Below, one piece after another: positions 1-6,815 of a DNA stretch of 9,484 bases. Made by a program: the position numbers and the translations under genes. The stretch is from the NCBI GenBank assembly GCA_003513015.1, contig DOTA01000466.1:6745-16228 (forward strand), read 5' to 3'. Every line of letters starts with the position of its first letter. Positions within the stretch are counted from its first letter, which is position 1. A model generated the notes under the pieces. That model did not search any database. It saw nothing but the letters and a program-made list of their open reading frames with translations, and had not been told where the DNA came from. Source of the DNA: Chloroflexota bacterium. GTDB lineage: Bacteria; Chloroflexota; Anaerolineae; Anaerolineales; UBA11858.

Positions 1-16
1 TTTCTTTTGTAAATTT

Positions 17-2200
17 TTACGGTTCCCTAAAAATTAGGGGATAAAACCAACGGTATCCGATCCGGGTGGTATCGGTGAGCGTGGCCGTAACGGACGAAAG
101 AGTAGATGAAGTTGCTATAAGGGTGGTAAAGTCCACCGTTCCCGGTGTCATTGGGCAGGTCGGGGTGATTTCGAGATCAAAGAATGCAGATTCGCCAGTT
201 GCCAAAACAACCTTCAGATCCAGGTTTGCCCACCCCTGGCTGCTATCTGCCATCAAGTGAAAAGAGTCGGTGTAATTACCCGTATTGGTAATCTGGTGGG
301 TGTACATCAGGGTGCTTGATGCATCACAGGGATTGTATAAGACCCCAGATTGGCCGCCTGATAAAGCTACACCTGGAATTTGCACAAAAGTGCTTACCGG
401 AACACCCGAAACCGGCGCAACTTCATTGCTCAACGCCCCATAGTATGCGTTGGTGATCGTTTTCGTTGCCGTGGCTGGCACCTGCACCATCAGATTCACG
501 GTACTCGAAATCCCCGCTGCCAGATCCCCGATTTCCCAACGCACCCCGGCCTTCGTTATCGAATAGCTACCCGTCGCCGCGATGAAATCTGTTCCTACTG
601 GGATGGTATCTGTCAGAATGATATTGTGCGTTGCTGAAAACGGATGAGTGTTCGCGACGGATAACGTATAGGTTATCGGGTAGCCCGGAAGAACCGCGGC
701 AGTGGCGATTTTATTCACGAATAACCCGAATGGAATCTCCTGATAAGCTGCCCAGGCGTCTACCCGGCCCCAACCGTAGGTGTGGTTAGGCAGGCTGGTC
801 TGCGTGTCGCCGCCGCAGCCCTCGCTGGTGTAGAGCGGCACAGCGGTTTCTTCGATTAGGGATTCGAGTACATCTACCTGCCCGGCCAGTGCGGGGTTTG
901 CTGAAATCAGCAGGGCCACCACCCCGGCGATATGCGGCGCGGCCATACTAGTGCCTTGTTTGTAGCCATAGGTATCTCCTGGCACGCTGGAGCGGATACT
1001 GACCCCGGGTGCTGAAACATTGGGCTTCAAACGGTTGCTGCCATCCATCGTCACCGGGCCGCGGCTGCTAAAACTGGCAATGCTATCGCTGCTGCTGACT
1101 GCCCCCACTGAAAACGATTCGGCGTAGATGGCCGCGGGCGTTTGCACGCTGCCGCAAGTGCTGCCCTCGTTCCCTGCCGAATGGGCTGTCACAATGCCCG
1201 CGGCGCGCACCGCTTGCACGGCAGCCAGCAGCACGTTGGGATCGGTGCAGCCCTCCGAAGTGGGGCAAGCCCAGGAGTTGTTGATCACATCCGGGGCTTT
1301 GCTGGGGTCGCCATCTATGAAAGGATCGCCGCCAATGGGGTATGGCGCGATAAACCACTCGTAGCACTCGATATAACGCGCCGGCGTGCCATAGCCGCTG
1401 TTATCCATATTGCGGCAGCCCATCCACTGCGCCCCGGGCGCTACCCCAATCTGGTTGCCAGCTCCATCATCGCCCACCATCGTGCCCATCGTGTGCGTGC
1501 CATGACCGTAAGGGTCTACCGGCACAGCGGGCGAAAGGCGGGTAGCATCGTGCCAGTTGTAATTGTGATCCACCGCGGCGCCATCCCAGCCGCGGTATTG
1601 GTTGATCAGCGCGGGGTGATCCCAAATGTAGCCGGTATCGGCTCCGCCGACCACCACGCCCTGACCGGTGAAACCTGCGGCCCAAACATCATCGGCGTTG
1701 ATTTTCAAGATATTCCACTCGACGCTACTGACAGAGAGCGGTTCCAAAGGCGCGGCTGGCGGTTCCGGCAGAGATAACTGCACTTGCGGATTGGCATAAA
1801 TATGCGCCACTTCTGAGCGTTGGGCAATTTGTTGGATGAGAGCGAGATCACCGCGCACCCACAGAGCGTTGACCACCCAAAAGGGTTGGTAGGCCACCCC
1901 CAGAGTATCCAGCGCCGTGCGCAGCGACTTTTGAGAGGATTCCGCTATGGAGGTCAGGGAGGTGTAAACAAAGGCTCCCTTGGCGGTTTTGCTCTCCAGG
2001 GCAGCCGCGGCACTTAAATCAGCGTGAGCACCCAAAAATACCAGAAATTCAGTTTCCCCCGCTGTGGAAGCGGTTAAAACCCAGGGGTCCACTTTGGCTT
2101 CCCAGGTAGCAGCCTCCACCTTTGGGATGGATGATCCCCATAATCCCATTGAAAGCGAGAAGATCACCAGCGCCGTCAACCAACGCAAAGCTTTGGGCAT
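17..2200 (-). CDS. Secreted S8 (subtilisin-like) serine protease, Bacillopeptidase F-like, with DUF11-type stalk
   Basis: A 727-residue secreted endopeptidase. I start it at the ATG at 2200, because a clean signal peptide follows directly (basic MPKALR, a hydrophobic stretch, then a probable cleavage site after VEA near residue 30). That start lies 11 bases beyond the preceding stop. An in-frame ATG at 2260 would add 20 basic residues and overlap the upstream gene. Residues of about 50-142 look like an I9-type propeptide (LVFLGAHADLS onward). The catalytic domain has Asp188 (GGADTG), His233 (YGHGTHT), oxyanion Asn344 (SAGNEG) and Ser418 (GTSMAAPH). The NNSW motif and paired cysteines fit the Bacillopeptidase F-like branch. 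Residues of about 495-585 resemble a DUF11 beta-sandwich (YTLSVANT, LTDTIPVGTDF), followed by a second beta-rich domain. The extreme C-terminus, FYPLIFREP, is hydrophobic and may be a surface-retention tail (inference). It is the last gene of the minus-strand run, and no strong Shine-Dalgarno is visible. Identification as an active S8 protease is secure; the substrate is unknown. Confidence 0.95.
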   Translation of the reverse strand: MPKALRWLTALVIFSLSMGLWGSSIPKVEAATWEAKVDPWVLTASTAGETEFLVFLGAHADLSAAAALESKTAKGAFVYTSLTSIAESSQKSLRTALDTLGVAYQPFWVVNALWVRGDLALIQQIAQRSEVAHIYANPQVQLSLPEPPAAPLEPLSVSSVEWNILKINADDVWAAGFTGQGVVVGGADTGYIWDHPALINQYRGWDGAAVDHNYNWHDATRLSPAVPVDPYGHGTHTMGTMVGDDGAGNQIGVAPGAQWMGCRNMDNSGYGTPARYIECYEWFIAPYPIGGDPFIDGDPSKAPDVINNSWACPTSEGCTDPNVLLAAVQAVRAAGIVTAHSAGNEGSTCGSVQTPAAIYAESFSVGAVSSSDSIASFSSRGPVTMDGSNRLKPNVSAPGVSIRSSVPGDTYGYKQGTSMAAPHIAGVVALLISANPALAGQVDVLESLIEETAVPLYTSEGCGGDTQTSLPNHTYGWGRVDAWAAYQEIPFGLFVNKIATAAVLPGYPITYTLSVANTHPFSATHNIILTDTIPVGTDFIAATGSYSITKAGVRWEIGDLAAGISSTVNLMVQVPATATKTITNAYYGALSNEVAPVSGVPVSTFVQIPGVALSGGQSGVLYNPCDASSTLMYTHQITNTGNYTDSFHLMADSSQGWANLDLKVVLATGESAFFDLEITPTCPMTPGTVDFTTLIATSSTLSSVTATLTDTTRIGYRWFYPLIFREP
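25..39. repeat. Perfect inverted repeat inside the protease 3' end
   Basis: CCCTAA and TTAGGG (6 bp each) are separated by AAA. The palindrome lies within the final codons of the protease, encoding the PLIFRE tail, just before the TAA. On the minus strand it is not followed by a proper T tract, so it is a poor intrinsic terminator, although an A/T-rich stretch follows. The true 3' end of the transcript may lie outside the window. Confidence 0.35.
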
Positions 2201-2211
2201 GTGGTTTCTGT

Positions 2212-2454
2212 TTATTTGAGATCGTTTTCGGTCAGGTCGAAGCATTTGAGCACGAACCACAAGGGGCGATCCTGGTAGGATGTGAACACTTTTTGGGCGC
2301 GCCGCAGGGCTTCTTTTTGCTCTTGTTTGGCGAAAAAGCGCGGGGTGCGTTGAGACATCAGGTAATTGGCGGCCTGGCCAATATCCTTATCGCCGTAGAT
2401 CAGGGCCTCGCGGATATAGTTTTTAAGATATTCATCGTAACGGTCTTTATTCAT
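2212..2454 (-). CDS. Hypothetical 80-residue charged cytosolic protein
   Basis: I do not recognise this small protein. It is mostly charged and predicted helical. It has no signal peptide or membrane segment, no cysteine pair and no obvious DNA-binding motif. The middle (MSQRTPRFFAKQEQKEALRRAQK) is strongly basic, and the end (LWFVLKCFDLTENDLK) is amphipathic. It is probably a real gene: a good Shine-Dalgarno sits 7 bases upstream of its ATG, it begins 15 bases after the methyltransferase stop, and it ends 11 bases before the preferred protease start. It fills the space between two confident genes of the same strand and is likely co-transcribed with them. Function is unknown. Confidence 0.75.
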   Translation of the reverse strand: MNKDRYDEYLKNYIREALIYGDKDIGQAANYLMSQRTPRFFAKQEQKEALRRAQKVFTSYQDRPLWFVLKCFDLTENDLK

Positions 2455-2461
2455 TCAGGTT

Positions 2462-2466
2462 TCTCC
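2462..2466 (-). promoter_or_regulatory. Ribosome binding site of the 80-residue ORF
   Basis: The minus strand reads GGAGA here, 7 bases before the ATG at 2454. It lies in the 15-base gap after the methyltransferase stop. It is the main evidence that the short ORF is translated. Confidence 0.65.
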
Positions 2467-2469
2467 GGT

Positions 2470-3324
2470 TCAGGCTTTGACAGCCGTGATGGCGAGTAGG
2501 GAGGCTTGTTCGGGGTCGGGGTTGCCGGTGAGGGCCGGGTAAAATTGGATTTCACGGAACCCGCATTCTGTCAGCAACTTGCGGTAGGCTGCGGGGGTGT
2601 AGGCTTGCAGGCTTTGCGCATATCGTATCACGTTTCCAGTGGTGGCATCTACTACAAAATGGCGAATGGTAGCCGTTTTCTGGGTTTCGTCCCAAAAATT
2701 TTCGGTCAGAACCAGATGTGGTTTGGGTGAAAATAGCCCTTCCTCCGAAGTGAACCAAGATGTCGAATGCTTCCCGATTCCTTCTATCGCTTCGAAGGTG
2801 TGTGGCTCCGTGATGAGTTTGCCGCCCGGTTTGAGTGCAGCGTGAATTTTGCGCACAATTTGTCGAATGTCTGCGGGTTTGAACACATTGAACTCACCAT
2901 AGATCAGCAGGGCAGCATCGTACCCATCGCCGTATTCAGTTGTGCGGATGTCGGCGTGTTGGTAGGTGCTGGCCAGGTTTTCAGTGCGGGTGGTTTTTTG
3001 CGCATAGGCTATCGAGGCTGGGGAGTAGTCGATCCCGTGAATGGTGTGTCCTAATTTTGCCAAACGGCTGGCATACAGGCCGGGGCCGCAGGCTAAATCG
3101 AGCAAGTGTCCGGGCTGGCCTGTGAGCACATCTTGATGAATGAACTGCACATGCAGATCAATTTTTTCGCTACGGCGGCTGGCGAGATCATGATCTTGCG
3201 TGAGGTGCTCTTTGAGCATGCGTTTGCTGAATTCAGGCTCATTCCAGGGGATGTTATCGCCTTCGCTCCAGGGGATGGGGATGGCGTTGCGGTGAAGGAT
3301 ATCGAGCAGGGTTTCAGGATTCAT
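2470..3324 (-). CDS. Class I SAM-dependent methyltransferase
   Basis: A 284-residue cytosolic methyltransferase with a Rossmann fold. Motif I is DLACGPG (residues 76-82, inside LLDLACGPGLYASRL). The acidic residue ending strand 2, which binds the SAM ribose, is Asp99 (HGIDYSPASI). The LKPGGKLITE segment (164-173) is the usual post-motif-III strand-turn, and the C-terminal CGFREIQFYPALTG is typical of the Methyltransf_11/25 group. The open frame extends upstream to 3426. The ATG at 3324 is preferred because GGAG sits 7 bases before it, it forms an ATGA overlap with the upstream hydrolase stop, and the extra 34 residues would lie inside that hydrolase. The roughly 65-residue N-terminal helical extension and the insert near residues 175-235 probably form the substrate pocket. 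The substrate cannot be deduced. Translational coupling to the hydrolase suggests linked expression. Confidence 0.92.
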   Translation of the reverse strand: MNPETLLDILHRNAIPIPWSEGDNIPWNEPEFSKRMLKEHLTQDHDLASRRSEKIDLHVQFIHQDVLTGQPGHLLDLACGPGLYASRLAKLGHTIHGIDYSPASIAYAQKTTRTENLASTYQHADIRTTEYGDGYDAALLIYGEFNVFKPADIRQIVRKIHAALKPGGKLITEPHTFEAIEGIGKHSTSWFTSEEGLFSPKPHLVLTENFWDETQKTATIRHFVVDATTGNVIRYAQSLQAYTPAAYRKLLTECGFREIQFYPALTGNPDPEQASLLAITAVKA

Positions 3325-4211
3325 GAAGGGACTCCGGTGGGTGGCTGCAAAAGGTCGGTCAAAATTTCTCGCCAATATTTGAACAGCAGAAAATGTCCTT
3401 CGCCGGGGATTACGCGTAACTTGCAATCAGGGATACTTTGCGCGAGGGATTCAGCCATCGATAACGGCATGCAGGCGTCCATGTCACCATGCCAGATGGA
3501 AACAGGCACGGAAATTTCTTCTAGCGGGAATCCCCAGGGATGGGAGAAAATCACGCCTTCCCAGGCAAAACCGCGCACTCCCTGGCGCACGCCTTCCAGC
3601 CAGTTGGGGATCAGCATCGCTTTGATTTCAGGCTGGCTGAGAATGTCCTGATCGGGCGGGGATGATTCTGCAAAAGTATTCTGAAAATAACGTTCAGGGT
3701 CGCGCCGGGGATTTTGTAGCAGCCAGATCAACGGCCTGAGTAACCAGGGGGCTTTCCGGGCCAGCGTGATGGCCCTCTGGCGTTTGCGGTAGAGTTTTTG
3801 GGTATCGCTTTCAAGATCGGTCGGCCCAACGCCGCTGATGAGGCTTGCATGAGTAACCCGATCCGGGATTTTGTAGGCGCAGGCGGCCACATAGGGTGCT
3901 CCGGCTGAAATTCCGGCCACGGCGAAAGTATCGATCTTCAGGGCCTCGGCCAACTCGCAGACATCCGCGGGCCAATCGAGCAGCGTGCGCCCGGGTTGGA
4001 AGGTGGATAGCCCATAACCGGGACGGTCAAGGATTAGAATGCGAGCGCCCAAAGATATTGCAATCTCATGGTTAGGATGGTGGAATAAGCGCGTGCTAGG
4101 CCCGCCTGGGAAAAAGAAAACGGGTTTGTCCTGAGGGTCGCCATATTCGGCAAAGCCCAGTTGTCGCCCATCGGCCAGCCGTAAGGTTTGATCTGTTTTT
4201 GAAGCACTCAT
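3321..4211 (-). CDS. Alpha/beta hydrolase
   Basis: A 296-residue alpha/beta hydrolase of the proline-iminopeptidase/haloperoxidase-like type. The visible catalytic triad is Ser102 in the nucleophile elbow GISAG, Asp245 in WHGDMDACMP, and His273 in GEGHFLL. The oxyanion-hole loop is FFFPGGPSTR (residues 32-41), and ILDRPGYGLS (60-69) is the family's conserved strand-4 region. Residues of about 130-215 form a helical cap (two Trp-Leu-Leu stretches) that would determine substrate choice. There is no signal peptide, so it acts in the cytosol. Its ATG overlaps the HD gene stop as ATGA, and its own stop overlaps the methyltransferase start in the same way. No strong Shine-Dalgarno precedes its ATG, so initiation probably relies on coupling. 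Esterase, peptidase or lactonase activity are all possible; the reaction is not determined. Confidence 0.93.
   Translation of the reverse strand: MSASKTDQTLRLADGRQLGFAEYGDPQDKPVFFFPGGPSTRLFHHPNHEIAISLGARILILDRPGYGLSTFQPGRTLLDWPADVCELAEALKIDTFAVAGISAGAPYVAACAYKIPDRVTHASLISGVGPTDLESDTQKLYRKRQRAITLARKAPWLLRPLIWLLQNPRRDPERYFQNTFAESSPPDQDILSQPEIKAMLIPNWLEGVRQGVRGFAWEGVIFSHPWGFPLEEISVPVSIWHGDMDACMPLSMAESLAQSIPDCKLRVIPGEGHFLLFKYWREILTDLLQPPTGVPS
3332..3335 (-). promoter_or_regulatory. Ribosome binding site deciding the methyltransferase start
   Basis: The minus strand carries GGAG here, 7 bases before the ATG at 3324, inside the end of the alpha/beta hydrolase gene. It supports the internal ATG rather than the longer open frame reaching 3426. 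Confidence 0.7.
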
Positions 4212-4825
4212 GGTGTAAATCCGAAGGTGTTTTCCACCACACCAGGTAGCAGACTATAGAGCGACTGGCCGATGATCGTCTCAAATTCTTTTTGAATGTC
4301 GAAAAAGGCCTGCCACTTGCGAGTGGTGAATTCGTTGGAGCCGTGACGCAGGGTGACGTCTACCATGCGTTTTTCCATCAGCACCGGGCCGCGGGGCAGG
4401 CAGAGGGCGTCACAGAGTTGGATCAGCCGGTCGTAGGGCGTGTACTCGATTTGCGCCAGATACTCGGCCACAAACTGCTTTTCGGTGGTGGAGCCATCCC
4501 ACACGCTGGACCCGGCGCGCACATTCGGGATAGGGTACGAGTGCGTCAGGCAGATACGGGCCGCCGTGGGAAAACCTTCGGCGATCAGGAAGTAGTAGCC
4601 ATCCACCACATGCCGCATCCCGGCAATGCCCGCACGGCGGCCAATATCGTGCAGCAACCCCAGGGTGTGTGCTACCTCCGGGTCGAGTTCCGGGTGGGCC
4701 GCGGCAATCCTTTGGGCGGCCTCCGCTACCTGGAGGGAATGTGCCACCCACGGGCCGGGGTTGCGGGCTTCCGCTTCGTTCAGGTAATCCTGGGCTTGTT
4801 GGGGGTTAGGGATAGATGTAAACAT
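4208..4825 (-). CDS. HD-domain phosphohydrolase-like protein
   Basis: A 205-residue HD-superfamily protein. The metal-binding set is His29 (VAHSLQVA), His59-Asp60 (LLHDIGRR) and probably Asp139 (LCDALC), with His95 (LTHSYPIP) as a possible extra ligand. Such enzymes hydrolyse phosphoester bonds, often in nucleotides; the substrate here is unknown. The N-terminal PNPQQAQDYLNEAEARNPGPWVAHS pattern places the first metal His right after a short helix, which is usual for small stand-alone HD proteins. I use the ATG at 4825. A TTG at 4834 would add three residues, and neither has a clear Shine-Dalgarno. It follows the murJ-like stop by 51 bases and shares an ATGA overlap with the downstream hydrolase. 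There are no membrane segments. Confidence 0.88.
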   Translation of the reverse strand: MFTSIPNPQQAQDYLNEAEARNPGPWVAHSLQVAEAAQRIAAAHPELDPEVAHTLGLLHDIGRRAGIAGMRHVVDGYYFLIAEGFPTAARICLTHSYPIPNVRAGSSVWDGSTTEKQFVAEYLAQIEYTPYDRLIQLCDALCLPRGPVLMEKRMVDVTLRHGSNEFTTRKWQAFFDIQKEFETIIGQSLYSLLPGVVENTFGFTP

Positions 4826-4876
4826 GGTAGACAAGTAAACAGGTGTGCGGATCAGCTTGCGATTTGCGGCTGGTTC

Positions 4877-6427
4877 TCACAGCTTCAATAGTAGCTTGAT
4901 TTCTGGCCAGATGAAGGGGATGCAGAGCAGCGTCATGCCGCCCAAAATGGTCAACGTGGCGAGCAGCCCGACTATCAGCGAGAGACTAGCCAGGGGCAGC
5001 CAGGTCAATAATGCATACACCAGCCCAGCAGCACCTACAGCCACTAGCGCCACTCGCCAGAGTGTATTGCCCACTTTGGCGATTCCCGGAAATTGCCGAT
5101 TGAGCAGCCAGACCATTCCCAGGGCTTGCAGGGTGAAGGCCAGCGTGTTCGCCAGGGCAATGCCGGGAGCGCCGAGGTTCAGACCCAAGGCCAGAAAAAC
5201 GGCCAACAGGCCAAAGGTCAGTGCGGTGAGCGTAATCGTCACCAAGGGGGTGCGGGCATCTTGCCGGGCGTAAAATGATCGAGCGGTCAACTCCTGGATG
5301 GAATAACCCACCAGCCCCAGCATGTAAGCCCGCGAAGTCCAGATCACCATTTCCGAAACCGCGGGATCAAACCCTAAGATGGGAATCAGCGGGTGGATAC
5401 CGGCGATCAGAATGGCGGCCAGCGGGATGGTCATCGCCAGGATCACGCGCAAGGTGGCATTCACGGTGCGTTCAAAGGCGGCGAAATCTTGCCGGGCGGC
5501 TTGCTCCGAGATGGTGGGCAGCAGCGCCGTGCCAATAGCGGTGCCAATTAGCGATTCGGGCACTTGCGAGAATAGCCAGCCATACACCAGGGCCGTCACC
5601 GAACCCGCCGCCAGCCGTGAGGCGATGTTATCTTGCATGATGAAAATTAATTGGATGAAGAAAACTGTCAGGACGCGCGGCCCCATAATCAGAATCACTT
5701 GCCGGACCCCGGGGTGTTTCAGATCAATTTTGGCGCTCCAGCGGAAACCAAAGTGAACTAATCCCGGAATCTGCACCCCCAGGAAAAGCGCAGCCCCCAA
5801 GATGGTGCCATACACCAAACCGTGGATCCCCAACCCCAAAGCGGGCAGCGTAATCGGCCCCAGTTGCAGAGGTGTTTCTGGCACCAGGATCAGAATCCCG
5901 ACCAGCGCGCCGAGATCGTACATGCTGGGAGCGAGCGCCGGCAACAAGAAGTGCTGGTTGGCTTGCAAACCGGCAATTGCCAGCCCGGCCAGCGAGAAAA
6001 GCATGGTGGCGATCAGGTTAAGGCGCATTAAATCTGCGACCAGGGCCTGCTGTTCTGGCCCAAAGCCGGGGGCAATCCCCAGCCGCGAGCGCACCAATTG
6101 ATCGGCGAAGAGGGCAATCACTATGGATAATCCCAGGGTCAGCAAAAATACCAAATTAGTGATGCGCGAGAACAAATCCCAGGCGGCGGGGCGATCCCGC
6201 TTTTCCAGGTATTCCGAGAGTACCGGGATGAAGGCCAGCGCCAGGGCGCCCCCGGAGATCAGCGCAAACAGCAAATCGGGGATGTTATTGGCAGCGTTGA
6301 AGGCATCCAGTAATTCGGGGTGAGCGGAAAAGGAGCGCGAAATCAGGATGTTGCGGATAAATCCCAAACCTTTTTCCAGGCCGAAGAAGATGGCGATCAT
6401 TAAGGTGGAGCGGGCGATATGTTTCAT
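4877..6427 (-). CDS. murJ: MurJ/MviN-family lipid flippase (MOP superfamily), divergent
   Basis: A 516-residue polytopic membrane protein of the MurJ/MviN family, with about 13-14 hydrophobic segments (usual family length 500-540). Family signatures are visible: GLGFIRNILISRSF in TM1 (residues 20-33), DAFNAANNIPDLL (41-53), SGGALALAFIPVLSEY (58-73), IGTALLPTISE (299-308) and RSFYARQDARTP (383-394). MurJ proteins flip lipid II for peptidoglycan assembly. By alignment with my recollection of E. coli MurJ, Arg24 is kept (Arg25) and Asp39 is kept (Asp41). Arg18 is replaced by Lys19, Arg52 by a residue of the FA pair (54-55), and Arg270 by Leu285. It could therefore be a paralogue with another cargo or a lineage-specific variant. 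The ATG at 6427 begins a plausible first TM and has no Shine-Dalgarno. It is the first gene of the minus-strand run. Confidence 0.9.
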   Translation of the reverse strand: MKHIARSTLMIAIFFGLEKGLGFIRNILISRSFSAHPELLDAFNAANNIPDLLFALISGGALALAFIPVLSEYLEKRDRPAAWDLFSRITNLVFLLTLGLSIVIALFADQLVRSRLGIAPGFGPEQQALVADLMRLNLIATMLFSLAGLAIAGLQANQHFLLPALAPSMYDLGALVGILILVPETPLQLGPITLPALGLGIHGLVYGTILGAALFLGVQIPGLVHFGFRWSAKIDLKHPGVRQVILIMGPRVLTVFFIQLIFIMQDNIASRLAAGSVTALVYGWLFSQVPESLIGTAIGTALLPTISEQAARQDFAAFERTVNATLRVILAMTIPLAAILIAGIHPLIPILGFDPAVSEMVIWTSRAYMLGLVGYSIQELTARSFYARQDARTPLVTITLTALTFGLLAVFLALGLNLGAPGIALANTLAFTLQALGMVWLLNRQFPGIAKVGNTLWRVALVAVGAAGLVYALLTWLPLASLSLIVGLLATLTILGGMTLLCIPFIWPEIKLLLKL

Positions 6428-6434
6428 AGGAGTG

Positions 6435-6461
6435 TCAGGTATCAGGTGACAAGTTTCAGGT
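6435..6461. repeat. Three short TCAGGT direct repeats upstream of murJ
   Basis: TCAGGT occurs at 6435-6440, 6442-6447 and 6456-6461 within the murJ leader. A loosely repeated ATCACTC/ATTACTC pair follows at about 6495-6514. This is simple intergenic repetition of a kind seen in many bacterial genomes; no protein binding is implied. Confidence 0.35.
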
Positions 6462-6530
6462 GTTTGAGTGCTGAGGAATTCATTTTTTGCCTAATCACTC
6501 GTTACCCATTACTCAATTTCAATTTTGCCA

Positions 6531-6539
6531 AGTATAGCA
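6531..6539 (-). promoter_or_regulatory. Candidate extended -10 promoter of the murJ-to-protease run
   Basis: Read on the minus strand, TG-C-TATACT (6539-6531) matches the extended -10 pattern TGnTATAAT, with 5 of 6 matches in the hexamer. No good -35 lies at the right distance upstream, which is acceptable for an extended -10. It would give a leader of roughly 95 bases before the murJ ATG at 6427. Confidence 0.45.
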
Positions 6540-6578
6540 CGAGAGGGACACACATTATCATTTTGTCTAATCGTGGCG

Positions 6579-6607
6579 TTGTCATTTTAGATTGCTTGCA
6601 GTAAAAT
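6579..6607 (+). promoter_or_regulatory. Sigma-70-type promoter of tRNA-Arg
   Basis: TTGTCA (6579-6584, 5 of 6 matches to TTGACA) is followed by a 17-base spacer and TAAAAT (6602-6607, 5 of 6 matches to TATAAT). Transcription would begin about 6613-6615, a few bases before the mature tRNA 5' end. The near-ideal spacing and position make this the most convincing promoter in the window. Confidence 0.75.
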
Positions 6608-6619
6608 TGGGGCCACCTT

Positions 6620-6692
6620 GCCCTCGTAGCTCAGTGGATAGAGCACTTGGTTGCGGACTAAGGGGTCGTGCGTTCGAGTCGCACCGAGGGCG
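6620..6692 (+). tRNA. tRNA-Arg, anticodon GCG
   Basis: A complete cloverleaf with every stem paired. The acceptor stem GCCCTCG pairs with CGAGGGC over 7 perfect pairs. The D stem is GCTC/GAGC with loop AGTGGATA. The anticodon stem CTTGG/CTAAG has one G-T wobble. The 7-base loop TTGCGGA places T33 before anticodon GCG (6653-6655). The variable loop is GGGTC and the T stem GTGCG/CGCAC, with loop TTCGAGT. The discriminator base is G, and CCA is not encoded. The D-loop A20 position and overall form agree with tRNA-Arg, and GCG reads CGC (and CGU by wobble). Bacteria usually decode these codons with tRNA-Arg(ACG) edited to inosine, so a GCG anticodon is unusual. The gene stands alone between its own promoter and terminator. 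Confidence 0.96.
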
Positions 6693-6694
6693 CT

Positions 6695-6723
6695 AAAAGG
6701 AGCGGATAACCGCTCTTTTTTTT
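6695..6723 (+). terminator. Intrinsic terminator of tRNA-Arg
   Basis: GAGCGG (6700-6705), a 4-base loop ATAA, then CCGCTC (6710-6715) and eight T residues (6716-6723). The AAAA at 6695-6698 can pair with the T tract and extend the stem. This is a textbook rho-independent terminator directly after the tRNA, isolating it from the downstream gene. Confidence 0.9.
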
Positions 6724-6726
6724 GTG

Positions 6727-6741
6727 CCGGCTTAAAGCCGG
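6727..6741. repeat. Short GC-rich palindrome (REP-like)
   Basis: CCGGCTT and AAGCCGG flank a single A, so the likely hairpin is CCGGC with a TTAAA loop. It follows the tRNA terminator and has no T tract of its own. The sequence resembles common short intergenic palindromes. Whether it is repeated in this genome cannot be seen from one copy. Confidence 0.45.
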
Positions 6742-6815
6742 TCTCGTAACTTTGCGAAAACCAGGGGGTTACTAAACTTGGGCGAAAGGCCGTTTTTATT
6801 TAAATCAATTATTTT

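Noticed and set aside
1142..1777. Plus-strand 211-codon open frame
   Set aside because: It lies entirely antisense to the S8 protease catalytic domain. Its product is His/Ala/Arg-rich with no domain, as expected from a GC-biased shadow frame.
2201..2260. N-terminal extension of the protease by 20 codons
   Set aside because: It would overlap the 80-residue gene and place a long basic stretch before a signal peptide that is complete without it.
3325..3426. N-terminal extension of the methyltransferase by 34 codons
   Set aside because: It would lie inside the alpha/beta hydrolase. The internal ATG has a ribosome site and an ATGA overlap.
3106..3651. Plus-strand 181-codon open frame
   Set aside because: Antisense across the methyltransferase/hydrolase junction; composition has no domain signal.
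4292..4891. Plus-strand 199-codon open frame
   Set aside because: Antisense to the HD-domain gene, which carries clear metal-binding motifs; no recognisable protein features or ribosome site.
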